A model generated the notes under the pieces. It had not been told where the DNA came from, made no database searches, and saw only the letters and a program-made list of their open reading frames with translations. Both the position numbers and the translations under genes were made by a program. A DNA stretch of 64,000 bases from an uncultured Clostridia bacterium (GTDB taxonomy: Bacteria > Bacillota > Clostridia > Christensenellales > Aristaeellaceae), in contig CAKURR010000002.1 of the NCBI GenBank assembly GCA_934675735.1, positions 124,001 through 188,000 of the forward strand, in the 5' to 3' direction. Shown in pieces: positions 24,520-32,223 of the stretch (its first letter is position 1; every line of letters begins with the position of its first letter).

Positions 24520-25320
24520 CTACGGGTTAATTTCCAGCGCGACCAGCTCGTCCTCCTGCTCCTCGCGGAGCGTGCCCCGTCTGCCGGGCACGCTTCGGCT
24601 GCGCATCAGATAGCTGATTTCCTCCTCGTTCTGTCGCCCGTCGAACTGGCTGCTCTGCGTCATGGAATACACGCTGTTCCCCGCAAAAATCAGATGATCG
24701 ATGACGCGCACGCCGATGACGTTCAGCGCGCCGATGACCGCGCGGGTGGAGTCGTAGTCGTCCTGCGAGGGGTCGGCCGTGCCGCTGGGGTGGTTGTGCG
24801 CCAGCAGAACGGCGTGCGCATGATACCGCAGCGCGGTTTCAACCACCTCTCTGGGATAAATCTGCACCTGGTCGATGGTGCCCTTGTGCAGCAGCGCGGG
24901 CCGAAGCACGCGTCCGCTCTGATCCAGACAAATCATGTATACGCGCTCTTCGTGCAGGCCGAAAAACAGCGCGCCCGCGTATTTTCTCGCTTCCGCCAGA
25001 TTGGTGATGACGGGCTTGCTGCCCATCGCGCTGTGCTGATAATAGCTCATCAGCTGCGGCATCAGGCTCAGCAGCACGGCGGCGTTTTCGCCCACGCCGT
25101 CTACCCGCGTCAGCTCCGACGGCGCGGTTTCCAGCACAGCGCTCAGCGAACCGAAGCGCTCAATCAGCCGATGCGCCAGCGGGTTCACATCCCGCTGGGG
25201 GATGGCGAACATGAGCAAAAGCTCGAGCACCTCATGCTCGGAGAAGCCGGAAAGCCCCTCCTTCATGAACCGCTCCTTCATCCGCGCGCGATGGCCCGCG
25301 TGGACTGACTTTTCGCTCAT
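24520..25320 (-). CDS. radC: RadC-family JAB/MPN domain protein
   Basis: A 266-residue protein. The N-terminal helix-hairpin-helix region (about 1-85, with SEHEVLELLLMFAIPQRDVNP and LTRVDGVGENAA) precedes a JAB1/MPN metalloprotease-like domain with the JAMM signature AVLLAHNHPSGTADPSQDD (about residue 165-185). Annotated widely as a DNA repair protein, but its true function is uncertain. A C-terminal tail of about 45 residues (GRQNEEEISYLMRSRS and Glu-rich end) is longer than usual. ATG 25320 follows AAGGAGG that itself abuts a palindromic repeat. The longer frame reads into the repeat. Confidence 0.9.
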   Translation of the reverse strand: MSEKSVHAGHRARMKERFMKEGLSGFSEHEVLELLLMFAIPQRDVNPLAHRLIERFGSLSAVLETAPSELTRVDGVGENAAVLLSLMPQLMSYYQHSAMGSKPVITNLAEARKYAGALFFGLHEERVYMICLDQSGRVLRPALLHKGTIDQVQIYPREVVETALRYHAHAVLLAHNHPSGTADPSQDDYDSTRAVIGALNVIGVRVIDHLIFAGNSVYSMTQSSQFDGRQNEEEISYLMRSRSVPGRRGTLREEQEDELVALEINP

Positions 25321-25330
25321 GCGTTCCTCC

Positions 25331-25380
25331 TTGGGGCTTCGCCCCAAACCCCACGGACGCGCAGTGCGCGCCCCTACATT
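25331..25380. repeat. Dispersed GC-rich palindromic repeat, type A, at the radC ribosome site
   Basis: TTGGGGCTTCGCCCCAAACC followed by CACGGACGCGCAGTGCGCG and CCCCTACATT. On the minus strand it ends GCCCCAAGGAGG, the radC ribosome site. Confidence 0.8.
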
Positions 25381-25405
25381 TTTTATCCGAAAACCCGTAG
25401 CCTAA

Positions 25406-25585
25406 ACGGACTCGACCCGAAGGGGCGATAGTCCGTCGTTCCCCGCGAACTCGCCCGAAGGGCGATAGTTCGCCGTAACCCCATCGTAACCCGCAAACTC
25501 GCCCGAAGGGCGATAGTTTGCCGTCTCCCCCGTAGCCCCGTAACCCCAGCCCCCGAACGCGCCCCGCAGGGCGAAATCGTTCGGG
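25406..25585. repeat. Tandem array of four covarying stem-loops
   Basis: Four hairpins at 25406-25436, 25445-25473, 25493-25521 and 25552-25585. Each has an inner CGCCC-GAA-GGGCG-type stem and an outer stem that differs between copies but always pairs: ACGGACT/AGTCCGT, GCGAACT/AGTTCGC, GCAAACT/AGTTTGC and CCGAACG/CGTTCGG. A fifth copy is at 31241-31268. There is no coding frame in the 25321-25743 gap. Confidence 0.8.
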
Positions 25586-25605
25586 TCGCAGCCCCCGTTC
25601 CCGGG

Positions 25606-25695
25606 TGCAGGGTGTCCCTGCTCGTTTTAGTGGGGGTAATGGGGTTCTTAGGGGATTTAGGGGGAGAAATCGAAATCTCCCCCTAATCCCCTAAG
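25606..25695. repeat. Further hairpins of the radC-HAD gap
   Basis: GCAGGGTGTCCCTGC at 25606-25620, then a long imperfect stem-loop at 25648-25695 (CTTAGGGGATTTAGGGGGAG pairing with CTCCCCCTAATCCCCTAAG, loop about 9 nt). The second could act as a terminator or as a transposon-derived palindrome. It lacks a clear T-run on either side. Confidence 0.6.
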
Positions 25696-25743
25696 CCCAG
25701 CGGAGCGCGTTCCCCATCAAGGCTTCAACAACCAACAAAAAAG

Positions 25744-26382
25744 TTAAAACCGCTTCAAAATCTCTTCCAGCTCTTCAAAGCTGTGCGCCACCGGCAGTCC
25801 GGCAGACATCAGCCGCTTCAAATCGTTGTGCCCCCACGAAACCAGCACGCAGTCCGCGCCCAGCGCTTCGGCCAGATGCGCATCCGCCAGCATATCGCCC
25901 ACGAGCACCACATCCGCACCGGTCAGCCCAAGCTCTTTGAGCTGCCGCCTGCCGATTTCCGTCTTTTTGCTCGCGCTCTCATCCTGTAAGCCGCTGATAT
26001 CCTTCATGTACGGGGTCAGCCCCAGCGCGTCGCACTGCTTTTTCAGCGACGGCTCGTAAGAGGCGGAGAGCACCGACTGGCTCCTGCCCTGCTCGTGCAG
26101 CGTTCGGATGGCCTCCATCGCGCCGCCCACCAGCCCGACGCCGACAGCCTCTCGGTTGAACTCGTCGAGCCAAATCCGCGCGATTTCCTCATAGCTGTGC
26201 ACGCTGTAATCCACGCCGACGAGCGGGTAAAAATCCCGCACGGGCATGGTCATGTTGTTTCGGTAATCCTCCAACGTGATGCGCGGCACGCCGATTTGGT
26301 CAAAGACGTAGTTGTCCAAATCCACGGAAAGCTGCGCGTCGTTGAGCAGCGTGCCGTTAAAATCCCAAATGATGTGTTTCAT
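25744..26382 (-). CDS. HAD-family hydrolase (phosphoglycolate phosphatase-like)
   Basis: A 212-residue haloacid dehalogenase-type phosphatase. Motif I is IIWDFNGTLLNDAQ, with DFNGT in place of the usual DxDGT so that Asn replaces the second Asp. Motif II is a Ser in VLSASYE, and motif IV is VLVGDMLADAHLAEALG. The substrate is probably a small phosphoester. ATG 26382 begins at motif I, as expected. TATAAT lies only a few bases upstream and no good ribosome site is visible, so expression may be weak or leaderless. It directly follows the SNF2 helicase gene. Confidence 0.82.
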   Translation of the reverse strand: MKHIIWDFNGTLLNDAQLSVDLDNYVFDQIGVPRITLEDYRNNMTMPVRDFYPLVGVDYSVHSYEEIARIWLDEFNREAVGVGLVGGAMEAIRTLHEQGRSQSVLSASYEPSLKKQCDALGLTPYMKDISGLQDESASKKTEIGRRQLKELGLTGADVVLVGDMLADAHLAEALGADCVLVSWGHNDLKRLMSAGLPVAHSFEELEEILKRF

Positions 26383-26413
26383 AGCTGTATTATATCCTCT
26401 CGGTGTGCCCGCG

Positions 26414-29400
26414 TCAATCAAACAGCGCGCGAATATCTTCCGGCGTGAGCTGGGTCGGCATGGCCTCGCCCGCGGTGATCATCTGGTCAAACATCTCGCG
26501 CTTCCTCGCGCCGAGCTTGACGACCTGCTCTTCGATACTGCCGCGCGTAATCATGCGGATGACCGTAACCTTGTGCTTCTGGCCGATGCGGTGCGCACGG
26601 TCGGTCGCCTGGTCCTCCGCCGCGGGGTTCCACCACGGGTCGAAGTGGATGACCGTGTCCGCGCCGACGAGGTTCAGGCCCGAGCCGCCCGCCTTGAGCG
26701 AAATCAGGAACACCTGACCTTCGCCCGCGTTGAATTGCTGAACCATCTCCACGCGGCGCTTCGGCGGCGTTTCGCCGTCCAGATACATGCAGGAGATGCC
26801 GACCGCTTCCAGTCTGCGCTGCAAAATCTTGAGCATGCGCGTGAACTGGGAGAAGATGAGCGCGCGGTGGCCCGCTTCCAGCGAGCCGGGCAGCACATCC
26901 AGCAGCAAGTCGAGCTTGCCGCTCGAGGCCGCGTAGCTGGGCAGCACCAGCGACGGGTGGCCGCAGATTTGCCGCAGCTCGGTGATGGCGGCGAGCATCT
27001 CGATGCGGTTGTTTCCGTTGAACATGCCCTCGACCTGCGGGCGCAGACGCAGCAGGCTGGCCTGGTAGACGCGGCGCTGCTCTTCGGTCATATCCGCCGT
27101 GAGGGTGATCTCCACCTTCTCCGGCAGCTCGCGCAGCACGTCGCCCTTCAGGCGGCGCAGCAGGAACGGGCGGATGCGGTTGCGCAGCACGTCGGCCTCC
27201 TCGCCCGTGCCGAAGCGGTGCATGAACTGTGCGAAGGAATTGAGGTAGCCCGGCAGAACGAAGTCGAAAATCGACCACAGCTCGCCCGGGTGGTTTTCCA
27301 TCGGCGTGCCGGTCAGCGCCAGGCGCGTCTGCGCCTTGAGCTGCTTGACCGCGCCCGCGCCGACGCTCATCGCGTTCTTGATATACTGCGCCTCGTCGAG
27401 AATCGCGAAGCGGAACGGCACTTTGGAAAGCAAACCAATGTCGCGGCGGATGAGCGGGTAGCTCGTCAGATACACATCCACGTCGCGGTTTTCGCCCGTC
27501 AGATGCGCGATGGTCTGCGCGCGCTGGGCCTGCGTGCCCTCGCCCGCCGCGCAGCGCAGCTCGGGCGCGAATTTCGCGATTTCTGCCATCCAGTTGTAGA
27601 CCAGCGACGTCGGCGCCACGACGATGGAGGCCGCGTTCTGGTCGCCGCGGCGCTTCGCCCAGAGCAGCAGGGTGATGACCTGCAGGGTCTTGCCCAAACC
27701 CATGTCGTCGGCCAGAATGCCGCCCATGTGCAGCCGGTCAAGCGCCTGCATCCACATGAAGCCGCGCATCTGATACGGGCGCAGCAGCTTATCCAGCGGC
27801 TCGGGGCAGGGCTCGCCGTCGTCCTGCAAACTGCCGACCATGTTCTTGACGCTGTCCTCGGCCTTGACGGGGATTTTGCCGCTTTCCAGCAGGCTGGTCA
27901 TATACGCCGCGCGGTAGGAAGCGACTTCCACCACGCCGCGCAGATTTTTCTCTTCCTCTTGCGGCTCGTCCGTCTCGCCGCCGACGGCCGCTTCCGCCAT
28001 CTCGCGCCACTCGTCCATCTCCGAAAGGTCGAGGAACGAGCCGTCCTTGAGGCGGAAATACTTCTTGCGGTCGCGCAGCGCGCGCAGAATATCGACAACC
28101 TCCGGCGCGGGTTCGCCGTCTTCGGTCATCTCCAGCCGCAGCGCGCCGTCCTGCATGCGCAGCGTGCCGACGAAATGCGGCTTGCGCGGGGTCATCTTGC
28201 GGAACTCGTCGGAGCAGTAGACCTCCGCGTTTTCCTGCATCTTGTAAATGCCCTCGGTCAGGAAGCGGTAAATCGGCTCCTGCCCGCCGAGCACGACGCG
28301 CCCTTTCTGCATGCGGAAGCCGAAGGTCGCCAGCAAATCGAGCGCGCGGCGCTCAGCAGCCGCGTCGCGCAGCAGCATGATGCGCTCGTCGCCCTCCGTT
28401 GGCGCGGCCTGCGCCGCGAAGGGGTCGATTTCCTCGTCGCCGTACAGGAAGGCGATGCGGCAGAGCACCAGATTGTTGTCGCGGTCGAAATACGCGCGCA
28501 CCTTCAGCTCGCGGCGGATGATGCGCTCGGCCAGCGCGCCGTCGAGCGTCACCGTGCCCGCGCGCTCCAGCGCGGGCAGCAGGTCGGATATCACGCGCGT
28601 GCTCTGCTGCGCGTCAAAGCGGAACGCGGCGGGCGTGCCCGGGCCCGCCTGGGCCGCCAGCAGCACGCGGACGATGCCCCGCTGGGCCTCCGACAAGCGG
28701 AGCACATCGCCCTCGCAGTAGACATAGGTGCAGTCCGCGTCGAGCATGCGGAGGGTTTTGGGCATCTGCGCGCGCACCTCCAGCTCGCGCCCGCTGGCGA
28801 ACACGCCGAAGAGCAGCTCGACCTGCCCGTCGAACACGCTCGGCACGCTGACAACTTCCTCGCCGAAGGAAATCTTAAACGGTTTGGCCATCAGCAGCTG
28901 CATCAGCCGCGGCACAAAGCGGTCGGCCACGGTCAGGTATTTGGCGTCCAGCCCCGTCTGCACGAGCTTGCCTTCCAGCTGGCAGACATAGGCCGCATCC
29001 TGCAAGAGCTTGATGATTTTCGCGTCCACGCCCGTGAAGCCCATCCACTCCGGTTCGAGCACAAAGCCCTTGCCGAACGCGATGGCCGTCTTTTCCTGCA
29101 GGCCGCGCAAGAACTGCGCCATGGATTTGACGACATACATCCGCTCCTGCCCGACGCGCAGCGAAACGCGCACGGGCTCCTTTTCGCCCAGCAGCCGCAG
29201 CGTGATTTCCATTTCCAGCGGCGTTTCCATCGGCAGGGCGCTTTGCAGCGTGCCCATCAGCGCGCCCGCGTTTTCGCGCGCGCGGCGGCGGCGCATCTCT
29301 TCAATTGCGCCGGTGGAAATGGCCTGCATCATCGCCGCGGCCAGATGGCGGCACGGCTTATGCACGTTGCCGAAAAAATCGCATGAGCAGCGCCCGCTCA

Positions 29401-29575
29401 GCTTGGCCGCCGCGCCGACGCGCACGATGCGCCGCGGGTCGCCGTCAACCGCATAGCGCAGAAAGCCGTTTTCATCCTCCAGCGGATGCACGCCTCCCTG
29501 ACGAAAAATCACAAGGCCCGCGTTATATTCTTCTTCCGGCGTAATGCGCCGGATGATTTCCATACCTTCAGCCAC
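26414..29575 (-). CDS. SNF2-family helicase with SWIM zinc finger
   Basis: A 1053-residue protein. A SWIM zinc finger lies near residues 58-80 (GRCSCDFFGNVHKPCRHLAAA), broken as CSCDFFGNVHKPCRH. A long middle region of about 500 residues matches bacterial SNF2-associated domains. The helicase core has Walker A DDMGLGKTLQV near residue 620, DEAQ near 725 and motif VI QATDRAHRIGQKHKV near 1000. Such proteins are DNA translocases remodelling nucleoprotein or RNA polymerase complexes; the bacterial role is mostly unknown. GTG 29575 has GGAGAG 5 nt upstream. A second start, ATG at residue 5, is possible. No defence genes adjoin it. Confidence 0.93.
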   Translation of the reverse strand: MAEGMEIIRRITPEEEYNAGLVIFRQGGVHPLEDENGFLRYAVDGDPRRIVRVGAAAKLSGRCSCDFFGNVHKPCRHLAAAMMQAISTGAIEEMRRRRARENAGALMGTLQSALPMETPLEMEITLRLLGEKEPVRVSLRVGQERMYVVKSMAQFLRGLQEKTAIAFGKGFVLEPEWMGFTGVDAKIIKLLQDAAYVCQLEGKLVQTGLDAKYLTVADRFVPRLMQLLMAKPFKISFGEEVVSVPSVFDGQVELLFGVFASGRELEVRAQMPKTLRMLDADCTYVYCEGDVLRLSEAQRGIVRVLLAAQAGPGTPAAFRFDAQQSTRVISDLLPALERAGTVTLDGALAERIIRRELKVRAYFDRDNNLVLCRIAFLYGDEEIDPFAAQAAPTEGDERIMLLRDAAAERRALDLLATFGFRMQKGRVVLGGQEPIYRFLTEGIYKMQENAEVYCSDEFRKMTPRKPHFVGTLRMQDGALRLEMTEDGEPAPEVVDILRALRDRKKYFRLKDGSFLDLSEMDEWREMAEAAVGGETDEPQEEEKNLRGVVEVASYRAAYMTSLLESGKIPVKAEDSVKNMVGSLQDDGEPCPEPLDKLLRPYQMRGFMWMQALDRLHMGGILADDMGLGKTLQVITLLLWAKRRGDQNAASIVVAPTSLVYNWMAEIAKFAPELRCAAGEGTQAQRAQTIAHLTGENRDVDVYLTSYPLIRRDIGLLSKVPFRFAILDEAQYIKNAMSVGAGAVKQLKAQTRLALTGTPMENHPGELWSIFDFVLPGYLNSFAQFMHRFGTGEEADVLRNRIRPFLLRRLKGDVLRELPEKVEITLTADMTEEQRRVYQASLLRLRPQVEGMFNGNNRIEMLAAITELRQICGHPSLVLPSYAASSGKLDLLLDVLPGSLEAGHRALIFSQFTRMLKILQRRLEAVGISCMYLDGETPPKRRVEMVQQFNAGEGQVFLISLKAGGSGLNLVGADTVIHFDPWWNPAAEDQATDRAHRIGQKHKVTVIRMITRGSIEEQVVKLGARKREMFDQMITAGEAMPTQLTPEDIRALFD

Positions 29576-29704
29576 AAAATCTCTCCGCTTCCCAAAAAAT
29601 TAAAACCGTGAAAAGGGTAACTTATTTTTAATTCTTCGCCGCGCCGCCGTATTCCTGCCGCTTCGCGGGCAAGTTCCCCGCGATTTTGCAAGTTTGAGCG
29701 GTTT

Positions 29705-29821
29705 TCACGATTTCGATAAATGAAAAGAACGCAAAGCGCGCCAAAGCAGGTCATACAGGGCGCTCGTCAGCGCTCCGCGTTTTCTGCACGCGTAAATCGA
29801 GCTTCTTTTCCTTTTTTCCAT
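29705..29821 (-). CDS. Possible small basic protein of 38 residues
   Basis: ATG 29821 lies 6 nt after GGGAGG on the minus strand and opens MEKRKRSSIYACRKRG, then LTSALYDLLWRALRSF, ending at TGA 29705. Basic head, amphipathic tail. It lies in the 310-bp gap between the exporter pair and the SNF2 gene, downstream of the exporter on the same strand. There is no homologue I can name, so confidence is low. The rest of the gap holds nothing recognisable. Confidence 0.3.
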   Translation of the reverse strand: MEKRKRSSIYACRKRGALTSALYDLLWRALRSFHLSKS

Positions 29822-29885
29822 CTTTTTGCCTCCCGTTCGGAAACCATATCGCACCGACGGTCAATTATTACACCTGCCGCGTTCG

Positions 29886-30332
29886 TTACGCATTCTTTTT
29901 TCGGCTCTGCGCCAGCGCCCGAAACAGCACGGAGGTCACCGCCGCGCCGACGGCAATCGCCGCGACAATCTGCACCGCGACCATGCCCTCCCGCGCGGCC
30001 GCCGCGCCGCGGTTTTCCACCAGCGCCAGCATCGCCAGATAGAAGTTGTATCCGGGCACAAGCGGTACCAGCGCGCCGAGCAGAAAGATGGTGGAAGGCG
30101 TGCGCATTTTGCGCGCCAGCAGCTCGCAGACCGCCGAAACAAACACCGTGGAAAAGAAGTAGGCCGACATCGTGCCGAACCCCGCCAGCCCCAGCAGGAT
30201 ATAGACGATGTAGCCCGCCAGCCCGATGAAGGACGCGGGCAGAATCGTGTCTTTCGGCGCGTTGAGGATGAAACCGTAGCCCAGCGTGCCGCCGAACGCG
30301 CCCAGCGCCGCGACGATGATTTTGCGCATCAC
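29886..30332 (-). CDS. Threonine/serine exporter subunit, small (YjjB/ThrE C-terminal type)
   Basis: A 148-residue integral membrane protein with four hydrophobic segments and the family signature MRTPSTIFLLGALVPLVPG at about residues 78-95, followed by NFYLAMLALVE. It matches the DUF3815/YjjB half of split ThrE exporters, which move threonine, serine or in relatives succinate out of the cell. It overlaps its partner by 4 nt (ATGA), so both halves are made together. Confidence 0.85.
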   Translation of the reverse strand: MMRKIIVAALGAFGGTLGYGFILNAPKDTILPASFIGLAGYIVYILLGLAGFGTMSAYFFSTVFVSAVCELLARKMRTPSTIFLLGALVPLVPGYNFYLAMLALVENRGAAAAREGMVAVQIVAAIAVGAAVTSVLFRALAQSRKKNA

Positions 30333-31087
30333 AGGGCAATCCCTCCCATCATCGCGGCCATTTTCAGGCCCGTGTATACGCCGATGGCCACAGCCGTCGC
30401 CAACAGCATGGCCTCCAGCGCGCGCGTCATGCCCGAGACCAAATCGCCGTACATCGTGTCGCGCACGGCGGTCGTCATCGCCAGGCCGGAAAGCAGCGGC
30501 ATGATGCCGCCGATAATCGCCGCGTTCACGTTGTAAATCGGCAGCAGGAGGTAGAGCATCTGCGCCGCCACCGCCGTCAGCCAGCCGCCGACGAAGTTGC
30601 CCAGCAAAGCGCCCATCTGAATGTGCGCAAACAGCGGCTGAACCGCCTGCACCAGCACGCCGATGGCAAATGTGACCGCAAACGTCGCCGCGTCGCCGTC
30701 AAACAGCAGGCAGAAGCTCGCCGCCGCCAGCGCATAGGCGAGAATCATCGTCCGCTGGGAAAAGCCCCGCGCCTCGCGCACCCGTTCCAGCGCGCGCTCG
30801 GCCTCCTCGGGCCCAATCATGCCCTGCTCCACCTCGCGGGAGATTTCGTTGACCATCGCGATGCGCCGGCTGTTCGTGCCGCGCCGACTGATGCGCCGCA
30901 CAAACGCGCGCCCGCCCGCCTCTAAAAAAACCGAAGTCGGGAACGCCGCAATGTTGATTTCCCCGATGCCGAATCCCTTCGCCATCCGCCGCGCCGTCTC
31001 CTCCACACGGTAGGTTTCGCTGCCGTTTTCCAGCAGCAGCTGCGCCGCCGCGCCGACGATGTTCAGCTTCTGTTCGTCTGTCTGCAT
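30329..31087 (-). CDS. Threonine/serine exporter subunit, large (YjjP/ThrE N-terminal type)
   Basis: A 252-residue protein. A soluble N-terminal part (about 1-110; GAAAQLLLENGSETYRVEET, split as AAQLLLENGSETYRVEE, then FPTSVFLE) is typical of YjjP (DUF1212). About five membrane helices follow, with AAIIGGIMPLLSGLAMTTAVRD. It forms the exporter with the YjjB-type protein encoded next. ATG 31087 follows CCAAAAGGAG, where the ribosome site is the end of a type A repeat. The longer frame reads back through that repeat. Confidence 0.87.
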   Translation of the reverse strand: MQTDEQKLNIVGAAAQLLLENGSETYRVEETARRMAKGFGIGEINIAAFPTSVFLEAGGRAFVRRISRRGTNSRRIAMVNEISREVEQGMIGPEEAERALERVREARGFSQRTMILAYALAAASFCLLFDGDAATFAVTFAIGVLVQAVQPLFAHIQMGALLGNFVGGWLTAVAAQMLYLLLPIYNVNAAIIGGIMPLLSGLAMTTAVRDTMYGDLVSGMTRALEAMLLATAVAIGVYTGLKMAAMMGGIAL

Positions 31088-31097
31088 AAAGCTCCTT

Positions 31098-31139
31098 TTG
31101 GGGCGACGCCCCAAACCCCACGGACGCGCGATGCGCGCC
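31098..31139. repeat. Dispersed GC-rich palindromic repeat, type A, at the exporter ribosome site
   Basis: TTTTGGGGCGACGCCCCAAA, then CCCACGGACGCGCGATGCGCG. On the minus strand the hairpin end GCCCCAAAAGGAG is the ribosome site of the exporter. Confidence 0.8.
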
Positions 31140-31182
31140 AATATTATCTGCTGCTGCCGGTATATCCCAAGCAGGTCAAAAA

Positions 31183-31268
31183 TCCCACGGACGCGCGATG
31201 CGCGCCCCTACATTGTTTGCTCTCAAACCCGTAACCTAAACGGACTCGCCCGCAGGGCGATAGTCCGC
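31183..31268. repeat. Second repeat block: type A arm plus one covarying stem-loop
   Basis: CACGGACGCGCGATGCGCGC and CCCTACATT at 31185-31213, then AACCCGTAACCTAAA and the hairpin CGGACT...AGTCCG at 31241-31267. This repeats, in order, the composition of 25354-25436. Confidence 0.75.
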
Positions 31269-31286
31269 AGACGATGATTCCCCGCA

Positions 31287-32105
31287 TTATCTCCCCACAA
31301 AAACCTCTTTCCCATCCGAAACCACAACTAAATCCCCTTCCCTGCCGCTGTGCACCTCCGTCCCCAGCGCTTCCAAAACCTGCACAACAAGCGTATCGGC
31401 AGGTTCGTCGTCGCTGTCCGGAATAAACGCAAGCTTCGGCGAACAGGCCGTTAAAAACGCCGTGCTCGCCTCCACCGCGCGCCCGTGATACGGCACCTTG
31501 AGCACGTCGCACGCAATGTCCCCCGCGCGCAGAAGCTCGGTCTGCCGCGCATCTTCCGCGTCCCCGGGGAATAAAAACCTCGTTTCGCCGTAAACCGCAT
31601 ACGTCGCCAGCGAAAAATCGTTCTCTTCGCCCGCGCCGTAGTCCGTCTGTTCGGCGGCGGTCACGCGCAGATGCGTTTTGCCGAAATCCGCCGTCCATTC
31701 GCTCCCCGCGGGCAGAATCTGCACCTGTGTCTGCGGGCTTTGCGAAAGCGCGTCCTTAAACTGCGTGTATTGCTTGCTCTCTTTGGCGTATTGCGGCATG
31801 ACGACCCGCGAAACCGAAACGCTTTCCAGAATCTTATCCGTGCCGCCGACGTGGTCCTTGTCAAAATGGGTGATAATCATCAGGTCGATTCGGTCGATGC
31901 CCTCGCCCTCAAACCGCTCGGCCAGCTTTTTGCCGCCCTTGTTCGTGCCCGCGTCAATCAAAATGCGCGAGCCGTCGTCCGCCGTCAGCAGCGCCGCGTC
32001 GGCCTTGCCCATATCAAAAAACGTCACAGTCACGTTCTGCGCCCGTGCGGAACAGCCCGTCAGCAGCATCAGCAAAACCGCAAGGCAGGTCATTATCCTT
32101 TTCAT
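31287..32105 (-). CDS. ComEC-type metallo-beta-lactamase fold lipoprotein
   Basis: A 272-residue protein. Signal peptide with lipobox LLTGC (Cys at about residue 18), so membrane-tethered outside. The MBL fold shows MGKADAALLTADDGSRILIDAG, split as MGKADAALL and ILIDAGTNKGG, the metal site MIITHFDKDHVGG and a later FLFPGDAEDARQ. This resembles the C-terminal MBL domain of ComEC and its stand-alone homologues, for which phosphodiester or nucleic-acid hydrolysis is proposed. AAGGAGG precedes ATG 32105. Single gene. Confidence 0.87.
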   Translation of the reverse strand: MKRIMTCLAVLLMLLTGCSARAQNVTVTFFDMGKADAALLTADDGSRILIDAGTNKGGKKLAERFEGEGIDRIDLMIITHFDKDHVGGTDKILESVSVSRVVMPQYAKESKQYTQFKDALSQSPQTQVQILPAGSEWTADFGKTHLRVTAAEQTDYGAGEENDFSLATYAVYGETRFLFPGDAEDARQTELLRAGDIACDVLKVPYHGRAVEASTAFLTACSPKLAFIPDSDDEPADTLVVQVLEALGTEVHSGREGDLVVVSDGKEVFVGR

Positions 32106-32174
32106 TTTCGGCCTCCTTTTTCGCCTTATTATATCAAAAGAATAGACGAATGAAAAGCGGACAATCCTGCCGCC

Positions 32175-32203
32175 TTGACGCGCGCGCCGCCTGAATTTAT
32201 AAT
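32175..32203 (+). promoter_or_regulatory. Promoter of the dehydratase-type operon
   Basis: TTGACG (32175-32180), a 17-bp spacer and TATAAT (32198-32203), about 20 bp before ATG 32224. Confidence 0.75.
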
Positions 32204-32223
32204 GGTTTCGTTATTTTGTTGAA

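Noticed and set aside
25406..25585. CRISPR array
   Set aside because: The units are palindromes with changing outer stems and no constant-length unique spacers; no cas genes are present.
26312..29386. A 1024-codon open frame on the plus strand
   Set aside because: It is antisense to the SNF2 helicase, His/Arg/Ala-rich without domains, and arises from the GC-rich codon bias of the real gene.
26414..29575. A defence island around the SNF2 protein
   Set aside because: Neighbours are a HAD phosphatase, an exporter and radC; no nuclease, methylase or known defence partner adjoins.
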